A stretch of 35,912 nt of DNA from Clostridiales bacterium UBA4080 (lineage in GTDB: Bacteria; Bacillota; Clostridia; Lachnospirales; Vallitaleaceae). A program made the position numbers and the translations under genes. Positions 16,153 to 25,658 of this stretch are shown one piece after another (position 1 is the first letter of the stretch; each line of letters opens with the position of its first letter). The stretch is taken from assembly GCA_002381865.1 (NCBI GenBank), contig DFYO01000039.1:94746-130657 (forward strand), read 5' to 3'. Below the pieces are notes generated by a model. It made no database searches. It was not told where the DNA came from and saw nothing but the letters and a program-made list of their open reading frames with translations.

Positions 16153-19062
16153 CTAATGAAATAATTGCTTTGTATTAATAAATATTTCTTTATTCTCCTG
16201 GATTTTGTTTTCATTTCCCAATACACATATATTGTCTTGTTTTGCAACCTCTTTAATCAAACCCGAAAGCTCTCTTATTTTTTCTGGTGTTGCTCCTAGA
16301 ACTTCATTTCTCTCCTTTTGAAGTTTCTCCTTTCCTACTCCTGTAAAATACATTGAAACTAGCTTTTCATTTTTCATCGAAGGAGTTAGCGGCTGATCAA
16401 GCTTATTAATTGTTCCAATAATATATTTTCTCATTTCTCTTTGATCTGCGTCAAATTCTTCAACATAAGCATTCATATTATCAAAAATCTCAAGAGTTTC
16501 TTTTAGGTTAGGATCTCTGTAGGATACAAAATACACATTCCCATTGCGCTTAAAATTAACCATACATCCATAGGCTCCGCCCTTTACTCTTACATTCTGC
16601 CACAAATAGTCAAGACTTAGTATTGTTTGAAGTACCCTAAGCTCTCCAGTATAATCGTAGCCCTTATCAATATAATTTCCTGCTTTTGCTACATATTGTA
16701 TTTTCCCTGAGGTCATTAAACCCTCGTTACTTTTTTCTGCAACAATATTTTTAACATTATCTGTGTATGTTTCCAATTTATTATGCTTTATCACATACTC
16801 TTTCAGGATATCCTTTATTGTATCTGTATCTTTTTCTTCACAGGTCAAACCAATAGTAAGTCTGTCAGAATTAAATATCTTATTAACAAGCATTTCTAAA
16901 ATCCCTACAATGCTTTCATATTGTTCATCAAAATCCGCATCCCATTTTTCAACATATTCAAAAAATGCTACACCCTCGAGATATTCTCTGTATTTAGATG
17001 AATTTGAAAAATACGATTCAGCTCTTAATGCCGCTGTAATATGACCACTGCTGCTAAGTGCCATTTCCATTCTTGACTTTATCTCTGCAATCAAATCCTT
17101 CATTCTCTTTTTGTCACTGAACAATGTATTAAACTGAATTTCCTCAAAAAGCTCAACTAACCTTCTTGTTTTTTCGACGAAAGACTTTCCTGATATTTCA
17201 AATACAGGCTTAAAAATCTCTTTATCTCCATTAAAGCCATATAACTCCATATCAAATCTAATTCCGCCCGTGCTAATATTTATCTCAGTATTCAAATCAC
17301 CATATTCATAGCTTTTTGAACTCATTTTGCCAAGTATGCTAGTTAACAGGCTTAGGTATGGTACATGCTCAATATCGATATGTGTAACATCATAGTTAAG
17401 CTGAAGATAAGCTATATTGCTTGTAAATGTATTGTGATATAAAAACGCAGCGTCTTCAATTTTATTAGTAGAGAAATCAAAACTTTCTATTTCCTTATTA
17501 ATATCTTCAAGCTTAAGCAACGGAATAGACTCAATATTCTCCTTTGTTTCCTCTTGATTTTGAAAATCAACTAATTCCTTTGTCTGCACCACCAAAGCAT
17601 CAATTTGTTCTTTCGATAAGCTATCTTTAAACGCCTTTAGCTTATCTGCAATATCCTTTTCCTTCTTTTCCAAAATTTCTTTATCCGGCTTAAGAATTAG
17701 AACAGTGCTATGGGTATTATTTAAGAAATACTTATTAAGCATATTATTAAAGCAGTTATTTTCGATACCTTCTCTAAGCTTTTTAAATGCAGAATTATAC
17801 TCAAAGTATTCAAAAGGGCTTCCTCCAAATAACCAACTATCCATTGCTTTCATAGAATAAATTACACCCTTAGGATATCTTCCGTAATCAGATTCCTTGA
17901 TTTTAAACTCAAAATAATTCAGCGCAGCTTCTAGTTTTTTCTTATCTATTCCTTCCTTGTAAATATTTTCAAGTACTTTATAGGTTATCTCAATGAATTT
18001 TTCTGTTTTTGATTGGTCGGAATTTTTTGCAACAATACTAAATGTAGGCTGAAGTATTCCGCTGTCATAGGAACCAAAAATATCCTTACCTATCTCAGCC
18101 TCTAAAAGTGCATCCTTAAGTGGCGCACCTGGCGCCTCTAGCAATAGGTACTCCAAAATCTCAAGCCCAATATACTCGCACTTATCCAGTATTTGCCCTG
18201 TTACAAAATTCAAGGACAAGTAGGTTTTATCATCTAATTCCTCATTTTTTGAAATAGGATAATAATCAACGATTTCCTTAGGTTTATCAAATGGCTTTTG
18301 TGGTATTATTCTAGAATCAATCTCAATTTTATCAAAATCCTTTAAATAATTATTGTGAAGCCACTCAAGCTTTTCTTGTTCATCAATCTTTCCATACAAA
18401 ATAATATAGCTATTTGAAGGATGATAATACTTTTTGTGAAATTCTACAAACTGTTCTTGATTTAAATCAATAATGTATTCAGGATCTCCTCCTGATTCAT
18501 AATGATATGCATTGTCTGGGAAAAGCGACTGCTGGATTTTCCTAAATAGTGTTTGCTCTGGAGAAGAAAATACTCCCTTCATTTCATTATAAACTACACC
18601 CTTGTAGGTTATTTCCTCTTCGGGGCTGTTAAGCTCATAATGCCAGCCTTCTTGCTTAAGTATTTTGTCTTCATTAATTAAATTAGGGTATAAAACTGCA
18701 TCCATATAAACATCCATCAAATTTTCATAATCTTTATCATTACAGCTTGCTATTGGATACATCGTTTTTTCAGCAAAGGTCATGGCATTTAAAAACGTGT
18801 TTAAAGAACCCTTTGCAAGCTCAACAAACGGGTCTTTGATTGGATATTTTCTAGAACCGCATAATACTGAATGCTCTAAAATATGTGGCAATCCAGTGTC
18901 ATCTGCAGACGGTGTTCTAAATGAAATTGAAAAAGATTTATTAATATCATCATTTATGATCAAAAATATTTTTGCACCGCTTTTATTGTGCAAATACACC
19001 TTCCCTTTTCCATTCAACTCTTGCATTTCTCTTTCTTCTAATAATGTATATTCTTTATTCAT
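16153..19062 (-). CDS. M16C zinc metallopeptidase (PreP/Cym1-like)
   Basis: Large insulinase-superfamily peptidase of 969 aa, the usual size for the single-chain M16C group, which encloses short peptides in a two-half chamber and degrades them. The inverted zinc motif HILEH is at residues 60-64 (GLPHILEHSVLCGS). The downstream metal-binding Glu is in VVYNEMKGVFSSPEQ. The second, non-catalytic half contains the MEMALSSSGHI region and a KGGAYGCMV stretch typical of the C-terminal lobe. There is no signal peptide, so it is cytoplasmic; a peptide-scavenging role suits a protein- or amino-acid-using anaerobe, but that is inference. The start has GGAGGGG upstream. It is transcribed alone, after the cspA terminator. 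Confidence 0.94.
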   Translation of the reverse strand: MNKEYTLLEEREMQELNGKGKVYLHNKSGAKIFLIINDDINKSFSISFRTPSADDTGLPHILEHSVLCGSRKYPIKDPFVELAKGSLNTFLNAMTFAEKTMYPIASCNDKDYENLMDVYMDAVLYPNLINEDKILKQEGWHYELNSPEEEITYKGVVYNEMKGVFSSPEQTLFRKIQQSLFPDNAYHYESGGDPEYIIDLNQEQFVEFHKKYYHPSNSYIILYGKIDEQEKLEWLHNNYLKDFDKIEIDSRIIPQKPFDKPKEIVDYYPISKNEELDDKTYLSLNFVTGQILDKCEYIGLEILEYLLLEAPGAPLKDALLEAEIGKDIFGSYDSGILQPTFSIVAKNSDQSKTEKFIEITYKVLENIYKEGIDKKKLEAALNYFEFKIKESDYGRYPKGVIYSMKAMDSWLFGGSPFEYFEYNSAFKKLREGIENNCFNNMLNKYFLNNTHSTVLILKPDKEILEKKEKDIADKLKAFKDSLSKEQIDALVVQTKELVDFQNQEETKENIESIPLLKLEDINKEIESFDFSTNKIEDAAFLYHNTFTSNIAYLQLNYDVTHIDIEHVPYLSLLTSILGKMSSKSYEYGDLNTEINISTGGIRFDMELYGFNGDKEIFKPVFEISGKSFVEKTRRLVELFEEIQFNTLFSDKKRMKDLIAEIKSRMEMALSSSGHITAALRAESYFSNSSKYREYLEGVAFFEYVEKWDADFDEQYESIVGILEMLVNKIFNSDRLTIGLTCEEKDTDTIKDILKEYVIKHNKLETYTDNVKNIVAEKSNEGLMTSGKIQYVAKAGNYIDKGYDYTGELRVLQTILSLDYLWQNVRVKGGAYGCMVNFKRNGNVYFVSYRDPNLKETLEIFDNMNAYVEEFDADQREMRKYIIGTINKLDQPLTPSMKNEKLVSMYFTGVGKEKLQKERNEVLGATPEKIRELSGLIKEVAKQDNICVLGNENKIQENKEIFINTKQLFH

Positions 19063-19185
19063 AATGCCCCTCCTATATCTCTATATGTTTAGGATAGAAT
19101 TGATATATATATTTTATTTGTAATTATATTGATATTTATTATAACCACTAGCCGTGACAAAGTAAATTAATTTATAAATTAACAA

Positions 19186-19222
19186 TAAAAATACCCCTGT
19201 ATAAAATACAAGGGCATTTTTT
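19186..19222 (-). terminator. Rho-independent terminator of cspA
   Basis: Minus-strand hairpin of 11 bp with two G-T wobbles (19217-19207 with 19201-19191), followed by TTTTTA. It lies just after the cspA stop codon. Confidence 0.85.
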
Positions 19223-19234
19223 TAAATTATTATA

Positions 19235-19435
19235 TTATAGTTTTGTAACACTCGCTGCCTGAGGTCCTTTTGAGCCTTCAACTACTTCGAATTCTACATT
19301 GTCCCCTTCTTCAAGAGCTTTAAATCCGTCTCCTTGAATTGCAGAAAAATGAACAAACACATCATTTTCTCCATCAATTGAAATAAACCCAAACCCCTTT
19401 TTAGCATCGAACCATTTAACTGTACCTTGTTTCAT
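19235..19435 (-). CDS. cspA: Cold-shock family RNA chaperone
   Basis: Protein of 66 aa with a single cold-shock OB fold: GTVKWFDAKKGFGFI carrying RNP1 (KGFGFI) and DVFVHFSAI carrying RNP2, then an acidic-rich linker and the conserved end KGPQAASVTKL. It binds single-stranded RNA and DNA and relieves secondary structure. The frame is open to 19456, but the ATG at 19435 follows GGAGGAAAG and gives the family-standard MKQGTVKWF start. It has its own promoter, a leader of about 200 nt (a common site of cold-shock control) and its own terminator. Confidence 0.97.
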   Translation of the reverse strand: MKQGTVKWFDAKKGFGFISIDGENDVFVHFSAIQGDGFKALEEGDNVEFEVVEGSKGPQAASVTKL

Positions 19436-19639
19436 GTGCTTTCCTCCTAAAATCAACTATATATTTATTGTGTAGCAATCAATCCTAGGCCTTAACACGT
19501 TACGGTATTTACAAGAAACTTAATATAGAATCAATTATATTTAATAATAGTTTTAACTCAAATATTATGCCACTTTTACCTTAAAGACTGTTATAAAACA
19601 ATCAACCTTTGTACCACAGGTCAATTACCACTGAGAACA

Positions 19640-19668
19640 ATTTTAGCATAATTACTACTTAAAGTCAA
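19640..19668 (-). promoter_or_regulatory. Promoter of cspA with long 5' leader
   Basis: TTGACT (19668-19663), 17 bp and TAAAAT (19645-19640) on the minus strand. The transcript leader covers about 19436-19633. Between it and purH (19670-19820) I see no gene or clear terminator. Confidence 0.7.
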
Positions 19669-19820
19669 CGATTTCTCGCTTTTTTATGCAATATCAACTA
19701 ATTTTTTCCAGTGGTACTACCTTGTACACTATTTATTGAAGGAAGTATTAAACTTTCTTGCAAACTTTTTTTATCTTTGTTTATATTTCACAACAGCATT
19801 TATTAATAATTACTTGTTTT

Positions 19821-21374
19821 CTAGTGCTTAAAATGTCTCATTCCCGTAAACACCATGGCAATATTATATTTATCACATGCATCTATAGATTCTTGGTCCT
19901 TCATTGATCCACCTGGCTGAATAATGCAAGTTATTCCTGCCTTTGCTGCCTCTTCAACACAATCACTAAACGGGAAAAATGCATCTGATGCAAGTGCCGC
20001 ACCCCTTAAAATCTCTTCTCCAAGGGCTTCCCTTGCATGGTCTATAGCTTGAGAGCAAGCCCATATTCTATTAACCTGTCCAGGTCCAACACCCAAGGAC
20101 TGCTTATCTTTTCCGATTGCAATACCATTAGATTTTGCATATTTTACAATCTTCCAAGTAAACAGAAGATCTTCCATTTCTTTATCTGTAGGCTTTCTTT
20201 TTGTTACTACTTTTAATTCTTCTTTGTTAAATAATGAATTATCTACTGTCTGAACTAATAATCCACCACTAACTTTTTTAAGATCATAAGCAGTATCTGG
20301 TTGTTTTTGTTCAATATTTTCAAGCTTTAATAATCTAATATTTTTTTTAGCTTTTAAAATCCCAAGTGCCTCTTCAGTAAAATCAGGAGCAACTACTATC
20401 TCAATAAATATTTTATTAATCTCTTCAGCTGTAGCTTTGTCTATTGCTTTATTTGCAACAACAATCCCACCAAAAATCGACTTAGGATCAGAAGTATATG
20501 CTCTCATATAAGCCTCGTAAATATTTGCTCCGCTTCCTACTCCACATGGATTTGCATGCTTACAAGCAACAACTGTTGCTTCAGAGTATTCTTTCAAAAG
20601 CTCTAGTGCACCATTTGTATCATTAATATTATTAAAAGATAGCTCTTTGCCATGTAATTGAACTGCATTTGTCAAAAATCCTTTAGTATTTCCAATTTCT
20701 TTATAAAAAGCTGCTTTTTGATGAGGATTTTCTCCATATCTCATATCCTGAACCTTCTCAAAGGTCATTGTAATAACTTCTGGAAGAACCTCAGCTCCTC
20801 TTTGCTCTCTCATATAATTTGCAATCAAAGTATCATAATGAGATGTATGTTCAAATACCTTTGATGAAAGGTAGAAATTTGTTTTTTTAGAAACCTTTTT
20901 ATTAGTTTTTAGCTCATTTAGTACCAGCTCATAATCATCCGGATCAATAATTACAGAAACATCCTGATAGTTTTTTGCTGCCGAACGCAGCATAGTTGGT
21001 CCGCCAATATCAATATTCTCAATAGCTTCTTCCAGTTTTACCCCTTCTTTAAGTACAGTCTGCTTAAAAGGATAAAGATTTACTACAACTATATCAATAG
21101 GAGTAACTCCAAGCGCTTCAATCTGCTTGATATGCTCCTGATTGCTTCTCATAGCCAATATTCCAGCATGGATATGAGGATCAAGAGTCTTAACCCTGCC
21201 ATCCAAACACTCAGGAAAGCCTGTAATATCTGAAATACCTATAACCGGAATACCAGCCTTTTCAAGTGCTGTAGCAGTTCCTCCAGTAGAAATAATCTCA
21301 ACTCCAAGTTTATTAAGCTCCTGTGCTAATTCTACAATTCCTGTTTTGTCCGACACACTTATTAATGCTCTCAT
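19821..21374 (-). CDS. purH: Bifunctional AICAR transformylase / IMP cyclohydrolase
   Basis: Last two steps of purine synthesis: formylation of AICAR (ZMP) using 10-formyltetrahydrofolate, then ring closure to IMP. The 517-aa protein has the N-terminal MGS-like cyclohydrolase domain (ALISVSDKTGI, STGGTA, GRVKTLHP-type here GRVKTLDPHIHAGIL). The C-terminal transformylase carries KHANPCGVG, with the catalytic Lys and His, and a conserved end GGSMKDQE. Note Asp in place of the usual His in VKTLHP. The frame is open to 21419, but the ATG at 21374 has GGAGG and starts MRALISVSDKTG. It is controlled by the ZTP riboswitch directly upstream, which senses accumulation of this enzyme's own substrate. 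Confidence 0.96.
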   Translation of the reverse strand: MRALISVSDKTGIVELAQELNKLGVEIISTGGTATALEKAGIPVIGISDITGFPECLDGRVKTLDPHIHAGILAMRSNQEHIKQIEALGVTPIDIVVVNLYPFKQTVLKEGVKLEEAIENIDIGGPTMLRSAAKNYQDVSVIIDPDDYELVLNELKTNKKVSKKTNFYLSSKVFEHTSHYDTLIANYMREQRGAEVLPEVITMTFEKVQDMRYGENPHQKAAFYKEIGNTKGFLTNAVQLHGKELSFNNINDTNGALELLKEYSEATVVACKHANPCGVGSGANIYEAYMRAYTSDPKSIFGGIVVANKAIDKATAEEINKIFIEIVVAPDFTEEALGILKAKKNIRLLKLENIEQKQPDTAYDLKKVSGGLLVQTVDNSLFNKEELKVVTKRKPTDKEMEDLLFTWKIVKYAKSNGIAIGKDKQSLGVGPGQVNRIWACSQAIDHAREALGEEILRGAALASDAFFPFSDCVEEAAKAGITCIIQPGGSMKDQESIDACDKYNIAMVFTGMRHFKH

Positions 21375-21395
21375 AAAATTCCTCCTAATAATAAT

Positions 21396-21506
21396 CAAAA
21401 AAACCACCTGGGGAAACATACTAAATAGTATTATTTGCCCAGGCGGTCGGCTGCAATCTTTTCTGTATTCCCTGTGGGTACTCCCACTTTCCGCCAGTCA
21501 TACAGA
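21396..21506 (-). ncRNA. ZTP (pfl) riboswitch with overlapping terminator
   Basis: The minus strand reads CTGTATGACTGGCGG, then a GTGGG/CCCAC stem with GGGA, then ATACAG closing P1, and finally the diagnostic CCGCCTGGGC. GGCGG and CCGCC can form the pseudoknot of this class. CCGCCTGGG (21446-21438) can alternatively pair with CCCAGGTGG (21412-21404), a 9-bp terminator stem followed by eight T. Ligand-stabilised pseudoknot formation and termination are therefore mutually exclusive, predicting an ON switch when ZTP/ZMP rises (10-formyl-folate shortage). The purH context fits fully. Confidence 0.95.
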
Positions 21507-21549
21507 GACATATTATATTATTTTTTTCACACTAGCAATCTTCATATTT

Positions 21550-21578
21550 ATTTTACACTTATATTTATAATCTTTCAA
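21550..21578 (-). promoter_or_regulatory. Promoter of ZTP riboswitch-purH
   Basis: TTGAAA (21578-21573), 17 bp and TAAAAT (21555-21550) on the minus strand. Transcription would begin about 40 bases before the aptamer. Confidence 0.6.
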
Positions 21579-21650
21579 GGTACTATATTTACAAAATTTT
21601 TGCCTATAATAGCGGATTTTATAATCATTTCAAACAAGAAATTCATTTTT

Positions 21651-24470
21651 TTAATGTGTTTTTTCAGGGTTATAATAATCCGACGCCTTTCTGGACAAGT
21701 TATAAAAAACAATATCTCCATACTCCAGATCAAACACTCTTCCATCTGATGTAGCTTTTTGTTTTGAATATCCTTCATTTCTCCACATATTACATCTCGT
21801 ACTTTTACCATAGCTTAATACTGGCTTTGAAAAATCTCCATTCTTTATTGTATGAATATCAAAATTCAAAACCAAATATCCGTCCTTTAGCCAAAAGGCT
21901 TCATTACCAGACAATCCATTATTCTGTCTTGCATAAGCAATTACATCAAAACCTTTCTTAACCGCTCTTGAAAAATCAGGAATATAGTACTCTCCATACC
22001 ATTTTTGCACAGATTTTTGAATTGCGCTTTCCTCTGCAACTGACATTTTCCCCCTTTCATCCCCTATAAATGTTCTTAAGGGCTTTGCTAAAATAATCCT
22101 ATAAAACCATCCAATTTTTGCCTTTAATTTTAAAAACTCACTTTCTAATATCCCCAGATTCTTTGCACTTATGGCTAACTCTCTTTCCGTAATATTCCTA
22201 TTTCCATCTCGCAGATAAATATACTTGATATTTTTTTCATCCTCCTGCGAACCGCATTTAACATAATAATTATTTTTTCCATTAAAAAACTCATTGTACC
22301 AAAGGTCAACCTCTATTCTTTTGCCTCCTCTATGTGGAACATAGTAAAACCTTGGTATTATCTGAATACAATCCTTTTCATTGAAGTAATTGCCCATAGA
22401 AAATAATTCGAATTTAAAGCTATACCCAACCGGCAATGCACCTTCATTTTTGACATACGGATGGCTTCCGGTTAATAATGGCAATGTATAGGGCAATTTA
22501 ATATTATTGGAAATATTATTCTCATCTTTATTTCCTGAATAATAATAGGTTCCCGAATGAATATTTGAATTTATGCTTTTTCTAAATACTTTTTCCCAAA
22601 GGGGATAATCCTCAACATCCGAAATTCTAAAGCCATATACTCTTCCAATAATTTCAATATCACTACTGTCGGTAGCAATATAGTTATTCAGGCTAATATT
22701 AGCGGTTTTCTGAGCTTTTGTACTTCCAAGCCCATTTATCGGGATGCTCCTATACTCAACTGTATAGCTGCCCTCCTTTACCCATGATGGTACAAAGGCA
22801 TCTATATATTCTTTATCAAGTGCAATATCATACCAGGTATTTGCTTTTAGATATGCTTGTGGGTCTTCTTTTTTTGTATCCATATAAATATCAAAGGGAA
22901 ATTTTACCTGTTTTTTAAGCAAGTGTTCCTTGTACTCTCTTTTCCCATATCCCTTTACATTGATATGCTGTCCATTTGTTATAAATTGAAGCTTTGTTGG
23001 TCTTCCTAATATAACTGAGGCTCTATTTTCTTTTATTTCAATTGACTGATCAAAATCTGTATCATTTAATATTCCTCCGTCACAAAAGGAAGGAGTATGT
23101 ATTGTTACAGGATTTGTATTAATAAGTACTTTTTTTGTTGCTCCTTCTGTTATTCCTCCAAGATATGAATAATATACTGTTGTAGTGCTGGAATTATTTG
23201 CCTTATTTGGAAGAATAGGATTAATAATTATATTATCCTTGTATAACGCTTTGTCTTTTGTTAAAGGTATAATAAGCTTGTTTGGCTCAGGTGCATGCTG
23301 ACTTGTTTTTGATGAATCTAATATGGTGTTCCCGTTAATTATAAGCTTATCGTTCCAAACAGTTACACTGCCATTAGAAGCACTATAACCCCCTTTTCTG
23401 TCAAATTCCAGTACAGGTTTATTATAATAGGCTTCATTCGGTTTAAGAATTGTTTTCCCCTCGGGCAAAGAATAGTTAAGTATTTCAGCTCTGTCAATGG
23501 AATATAGCTCAAGATGCACTATCTTATAATAGCTATAGGGTATATGTCTTGTAACCGTTTTGTACTTTGGATTGTTAAATTCATCAGTTCCATTTCGTAC
23601 CCTTACCTTATAGCTATGTATTCCAGATACTTTATTAATCTGTAGCTCTGCAATAAATTCATCAGCAAAAACCTGTGTATATAGATTTTCATTAGTCGGA
23701 ATTGCTTGAGTCACATCATAAGCAGATGTACTAGGGGTATTGTGTGCAATTATTGCCCTTTCTTCCATAGCTGCTGTTTCTGTTGGATAATAAGCATCTT
23801 TGCCAAGCTCGCTTAGGGGTGGCAGCCATGCACTGGTATACCAAATACTACCATTCCTTTCTCTGTGAAACAGCCACGCAACGCCTCGGGTGTTTTCTGT
23901 TGGGGCTATCGGAATATGATAATAGCTTTCCCAGGGAAGCTTTTCCCAGCCATTGCCAAGATGGTTTCCAAATACTCCGTTTTCTCCATGATAGTATTCA
24001 AAGCCATAAAGGAAAATATCCCGAAAATCTTGAGCGAAAAAATCGAACGTAGAAACATCAATTTTGTATTTTTTTATTACATCTCTGCTTGTCCAAGGTT
24101 TTTCGATCCATTTAAATTTTTCAAAATTTTCTCCACTTAAGGCATCGTAATAGTAGTCAGGGTTTTCAATGCTCTCACCATTTGGTGCATATCCAATATA
24201 TCTGTATTCTCCTTTGTTATCTCTGTTTCCGTGATAACTCACGCCATTAATCTCACAAACAATAATATTATATTTATTATATATTTCTTCACTAACCTGT
24301 TCATCAACTCCATAAAAATCATAGTTCAATTTGTATTTTGATTTATATTCTTTATTTACATCACTAATAATACTACTAATACTATTTTCTGCCTCTGAAA
24401 AAATGCAAAAAGAATAAATACAAAGAATTATTATTCCCCAACAAACTAATGTCTCATATAATTTTTTCAA
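21651..24470 (-). CDS. Large secreted protein of unknown function
   Basis: Protein of about 939 aa with an N-terminal signal peptide or anchor (Lys-Lys, then a hydrophobic core to about residue 25, SEAENS after it) and otherwise beta-rich, aromatic-rich sequence typical of a cell-surface protein. I recognise no catalytic motif. It may belong to the DUF5704-type large secreted proteins of Firmicutes, but that is a low-confidence recollection. The start is taken as the TTG at 24470, seven bases after GGGAGGAGA; an in-frame codon at 24497 lacks a ribosome site. It lies 37 bp after the SLH-domain gene and is probably co-transcribed with it, suggesting a surface complex in which the SLH protein provides wall attachment. 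Confidence 0.6.
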   Translation of the reverse strand: MKKLYETLVCWGIIILCIYSFCIFSEAENSISSIISDVNKEYKSKYKLNYDFYGVDEQVSEEIYNKYNIIVCEINGVSYHGNRDNKGEYRYIGYAPNGESIENPDYYYDALSGENFEKFKWIEKPWTSRDVIKKYKIDVSTFDFFAQDFRDIFLYGFEYYHGENGVFGNHLGNGWEKLPWESYYHIPIAPTENTRGVAWLFHRERNGSIWYTSAWLPPLSELGKDAYYPTETAAMEERAIIAHNTPSTSAYDVTQAIPTNENLYTQVFADEFIAELQINKVSGIHSYKVRVRNGTDEFNNPKYKTVTRHIPYSYYKIVHLELYSIDRAEILNYSLPEGKTILKPNEAYYNKPVLEFDRKGGYSASNGSVTVWNDKLIINGNTILDSSKTSQHAPEPNKLIIPLTKDKALYKDNIIINPILPNKANNSSTTTVYYSYLGGITEGATKKVLINTNPVTIHTPSFCDGGILNDTDFDQSIEIKENRASVILGRPTKLQFITNGQHINVKGYGKREYKEHLLKKQVKFPFDIYMDTKKEDPQAYLKANTWYDIALDKEYIDAFVPSWVKEGSYTVEYRSIPINGLGSTKAQKTANISLNNYIATDSSDIEIIGRVYGFRISDVEDYPLWEKVFRKSINSNIHSGTYYYSGNKDENNISNNIKLPYTLPLLTGSHPYVKNEGALPVGYSFKFELFSMGNYFNEKDCIQIIPRFYYVPHRGGKRIEVDLWYNEFFNGKNNYYVKCGSQEDEKNIKYIYLRDGNRNITERELAISAKNLGILESEFLKLKAKIGWFYRIILAKPLRTFIGDERGKMSVAEESAIQKSVQKWYGEYYIPDFSRAVKKGFDVIAYARQNNGLSGNEAFWLKDGYLVLNFDIHTIKNGDFSKPVLSYGKSTRCNMWRNEGYSKQKATSDGRVFDLEYGDIVFYNLSRKASDYYNPEKTH

Positions 24471-24507
24471 GACTATCTCCTCCCTCAAACTATACAACGC
24501 AATTTTT

Positions 24508-25428
24508 TTACCAACCTCTAATAGTAATTCCTATTGACCCTTTTGTTGAAATCACTTCAATCCTTTTTCCTTTTTTCCACTCAAAGAATACTGAACTAAT
24601 TGTTTGGTCCCCTCTAGTTTTTGTTTTTACTAAATTCATAATTTCTTGAGTTTTATTAGTGTCTGTTATTTTAATCAAAAATTCTTCTGTTTCTCTGTAT
24701 TGCGGTTCAAGAGGAGATAGCGTGTTAATTATAATACTAAAATCAACAAGTTCTGGATCTTTTCCATCTAGATTATCTAGTATTTCAATCCCCATATACA
24801 CAAATCCCACTCTTTGATTTTTATCAATTACTCTTCTTATTACCGTACATGCTTCTGATCTCTTTAAAAAATCCATGCTTTTAAAGCTATTATTCTCATA
24901 GCCCTTAATTAATCCTTGCTCATACGATTTTATAATGTACGGTCTTTTATCCTCTGGAATCGAATTAAAATCAGCAATTGTATCCGTAAGCTTATGCTGC
25001 TCCCCATTAACATATATATAATTATAGACGCCCTCTAAAGCTTCAACTGCTCTTACTGCAAGCATAGCCATTTCGCCTCTACTAATTGCTTTTCTATATT
25101 CACTAAATTCACCAATTTTAATAATTCCTAATTCAATTGCCTTATCTATATAAGGCTGTGCCCAATACTTTTCCCCATTTTCATATTGATATCCCAAAGC
25201 GACAACCATTGTTTTAATAAACTGATCTCTTGTAATAGCTTGTTCAGCATTAAATAAGCCATATTGATCACCCTCAATAATTCCCCTATTAAACAATACC
25301 ATTACATTTTCATAATACCAATTTGTGCTCTTTAAATCTTTAAGAGCTGATGCTCCCACAATGCTGCTTGTACTCAAAAAAAACAATACCACCACTATAA
25401 TACTACATTTTGCGACTTTTTTCACCAT
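24508..25428 (-). CDS. S-layer-homology (SLH) domain protein
   Basis: Exported protein of 306 aa. It has a signal peptide (about residues 1-26, ending VGASA) followed by three SLH repeats: about 31-78 (WYYENVMVLFNRGIIEG, then ITRDQFIKTMV), 86-133 (YIDKAIELGII, ISRGEMAMLAVRAVE) and 148-205 (YIIKSYEQGLIKGYENNSF, LKRSEACTVIRRVID). SLH triplets bind secondary cell-wall polysaccharide non-covalently. The remaining C-terminal 100 residues are unrecognised. The start follows GGAGGGG. It is first in a two-gene unit with the large secreted protein. Its location should be the cell wall. Confidence 0.9.
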   Translation of the reverse strand: MVKKVAKCSIIVVVLFFLSTSSIVGASALKDLKSTNWYYENVMVLFNRGIIEGDQYGLFNAEQAITRDQFIKTMVVALGYQYENGEKYWAQPYIDKAIELGIIKIGEFSEYRKAISRGEMAMLAVRAVEALEGVYNYIYVNGEQHKLTDTIADFNSIPEDKRPYIIKSYEQGLIKGYENNSFKSMDFLKRSEACTVIRRVIDKNQRVGFVYMGIEILDNLDGKDPELVDFSIIINTLSPLEPQYRETEEFLIKITDTNKTQEIMNLVKTKTRGDQTISSVFFEWKKGKRIEVISTKGSIGITIRGW

Positions 25429-25467
25429 TTACCCCTCCACTTCTTTATTTGATTTATTATAGATACT

Positions 25468-25496
25468 ATTTTATATTATTATTATATATTTATCAA
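25468..25496 (-). promoter_or_regulatory. Promoter of SLH-protein operon
   Basis: TTGATA (25496-25491), 17 bp and TAAAAT (25473-25468) on the minus strand, about 40 bases before the start codon in very AT-rich DNA. Confidence 0.55.
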
Positions 25497-25552
25497 TTAT
25501 TTTTATTTTATTTTCCTCGTAATATTATTCAAATTAAGTTTTACTCTTTATA

Positions 25553-25628
25553 ACACAAAAACTCTCTTATGTTACTTTTATCAGATTTATCAAATCTGAA
25601 GCAGTAATCATAAAAGAGTCTGTTTTTT
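25553..25628 (-). terminator. Long hairpin terminator after the HD-GYP gene
   Basis: An extended imperfect stem (25561-25576 with 25603-25619) holds an inner perfect 7-bp stem (CAGATTT at 25582-25588 with AAATCTG at 25592-25598). T-runs follow on the minus-strand side (25561-25557, five) and on the plus-strand side (25623-25628, six), so it could work in both directions. Confidence 0.75.
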
Positions 25629-25658
25629 CCATATTCATTTTTCTCCAATGACTGAACG

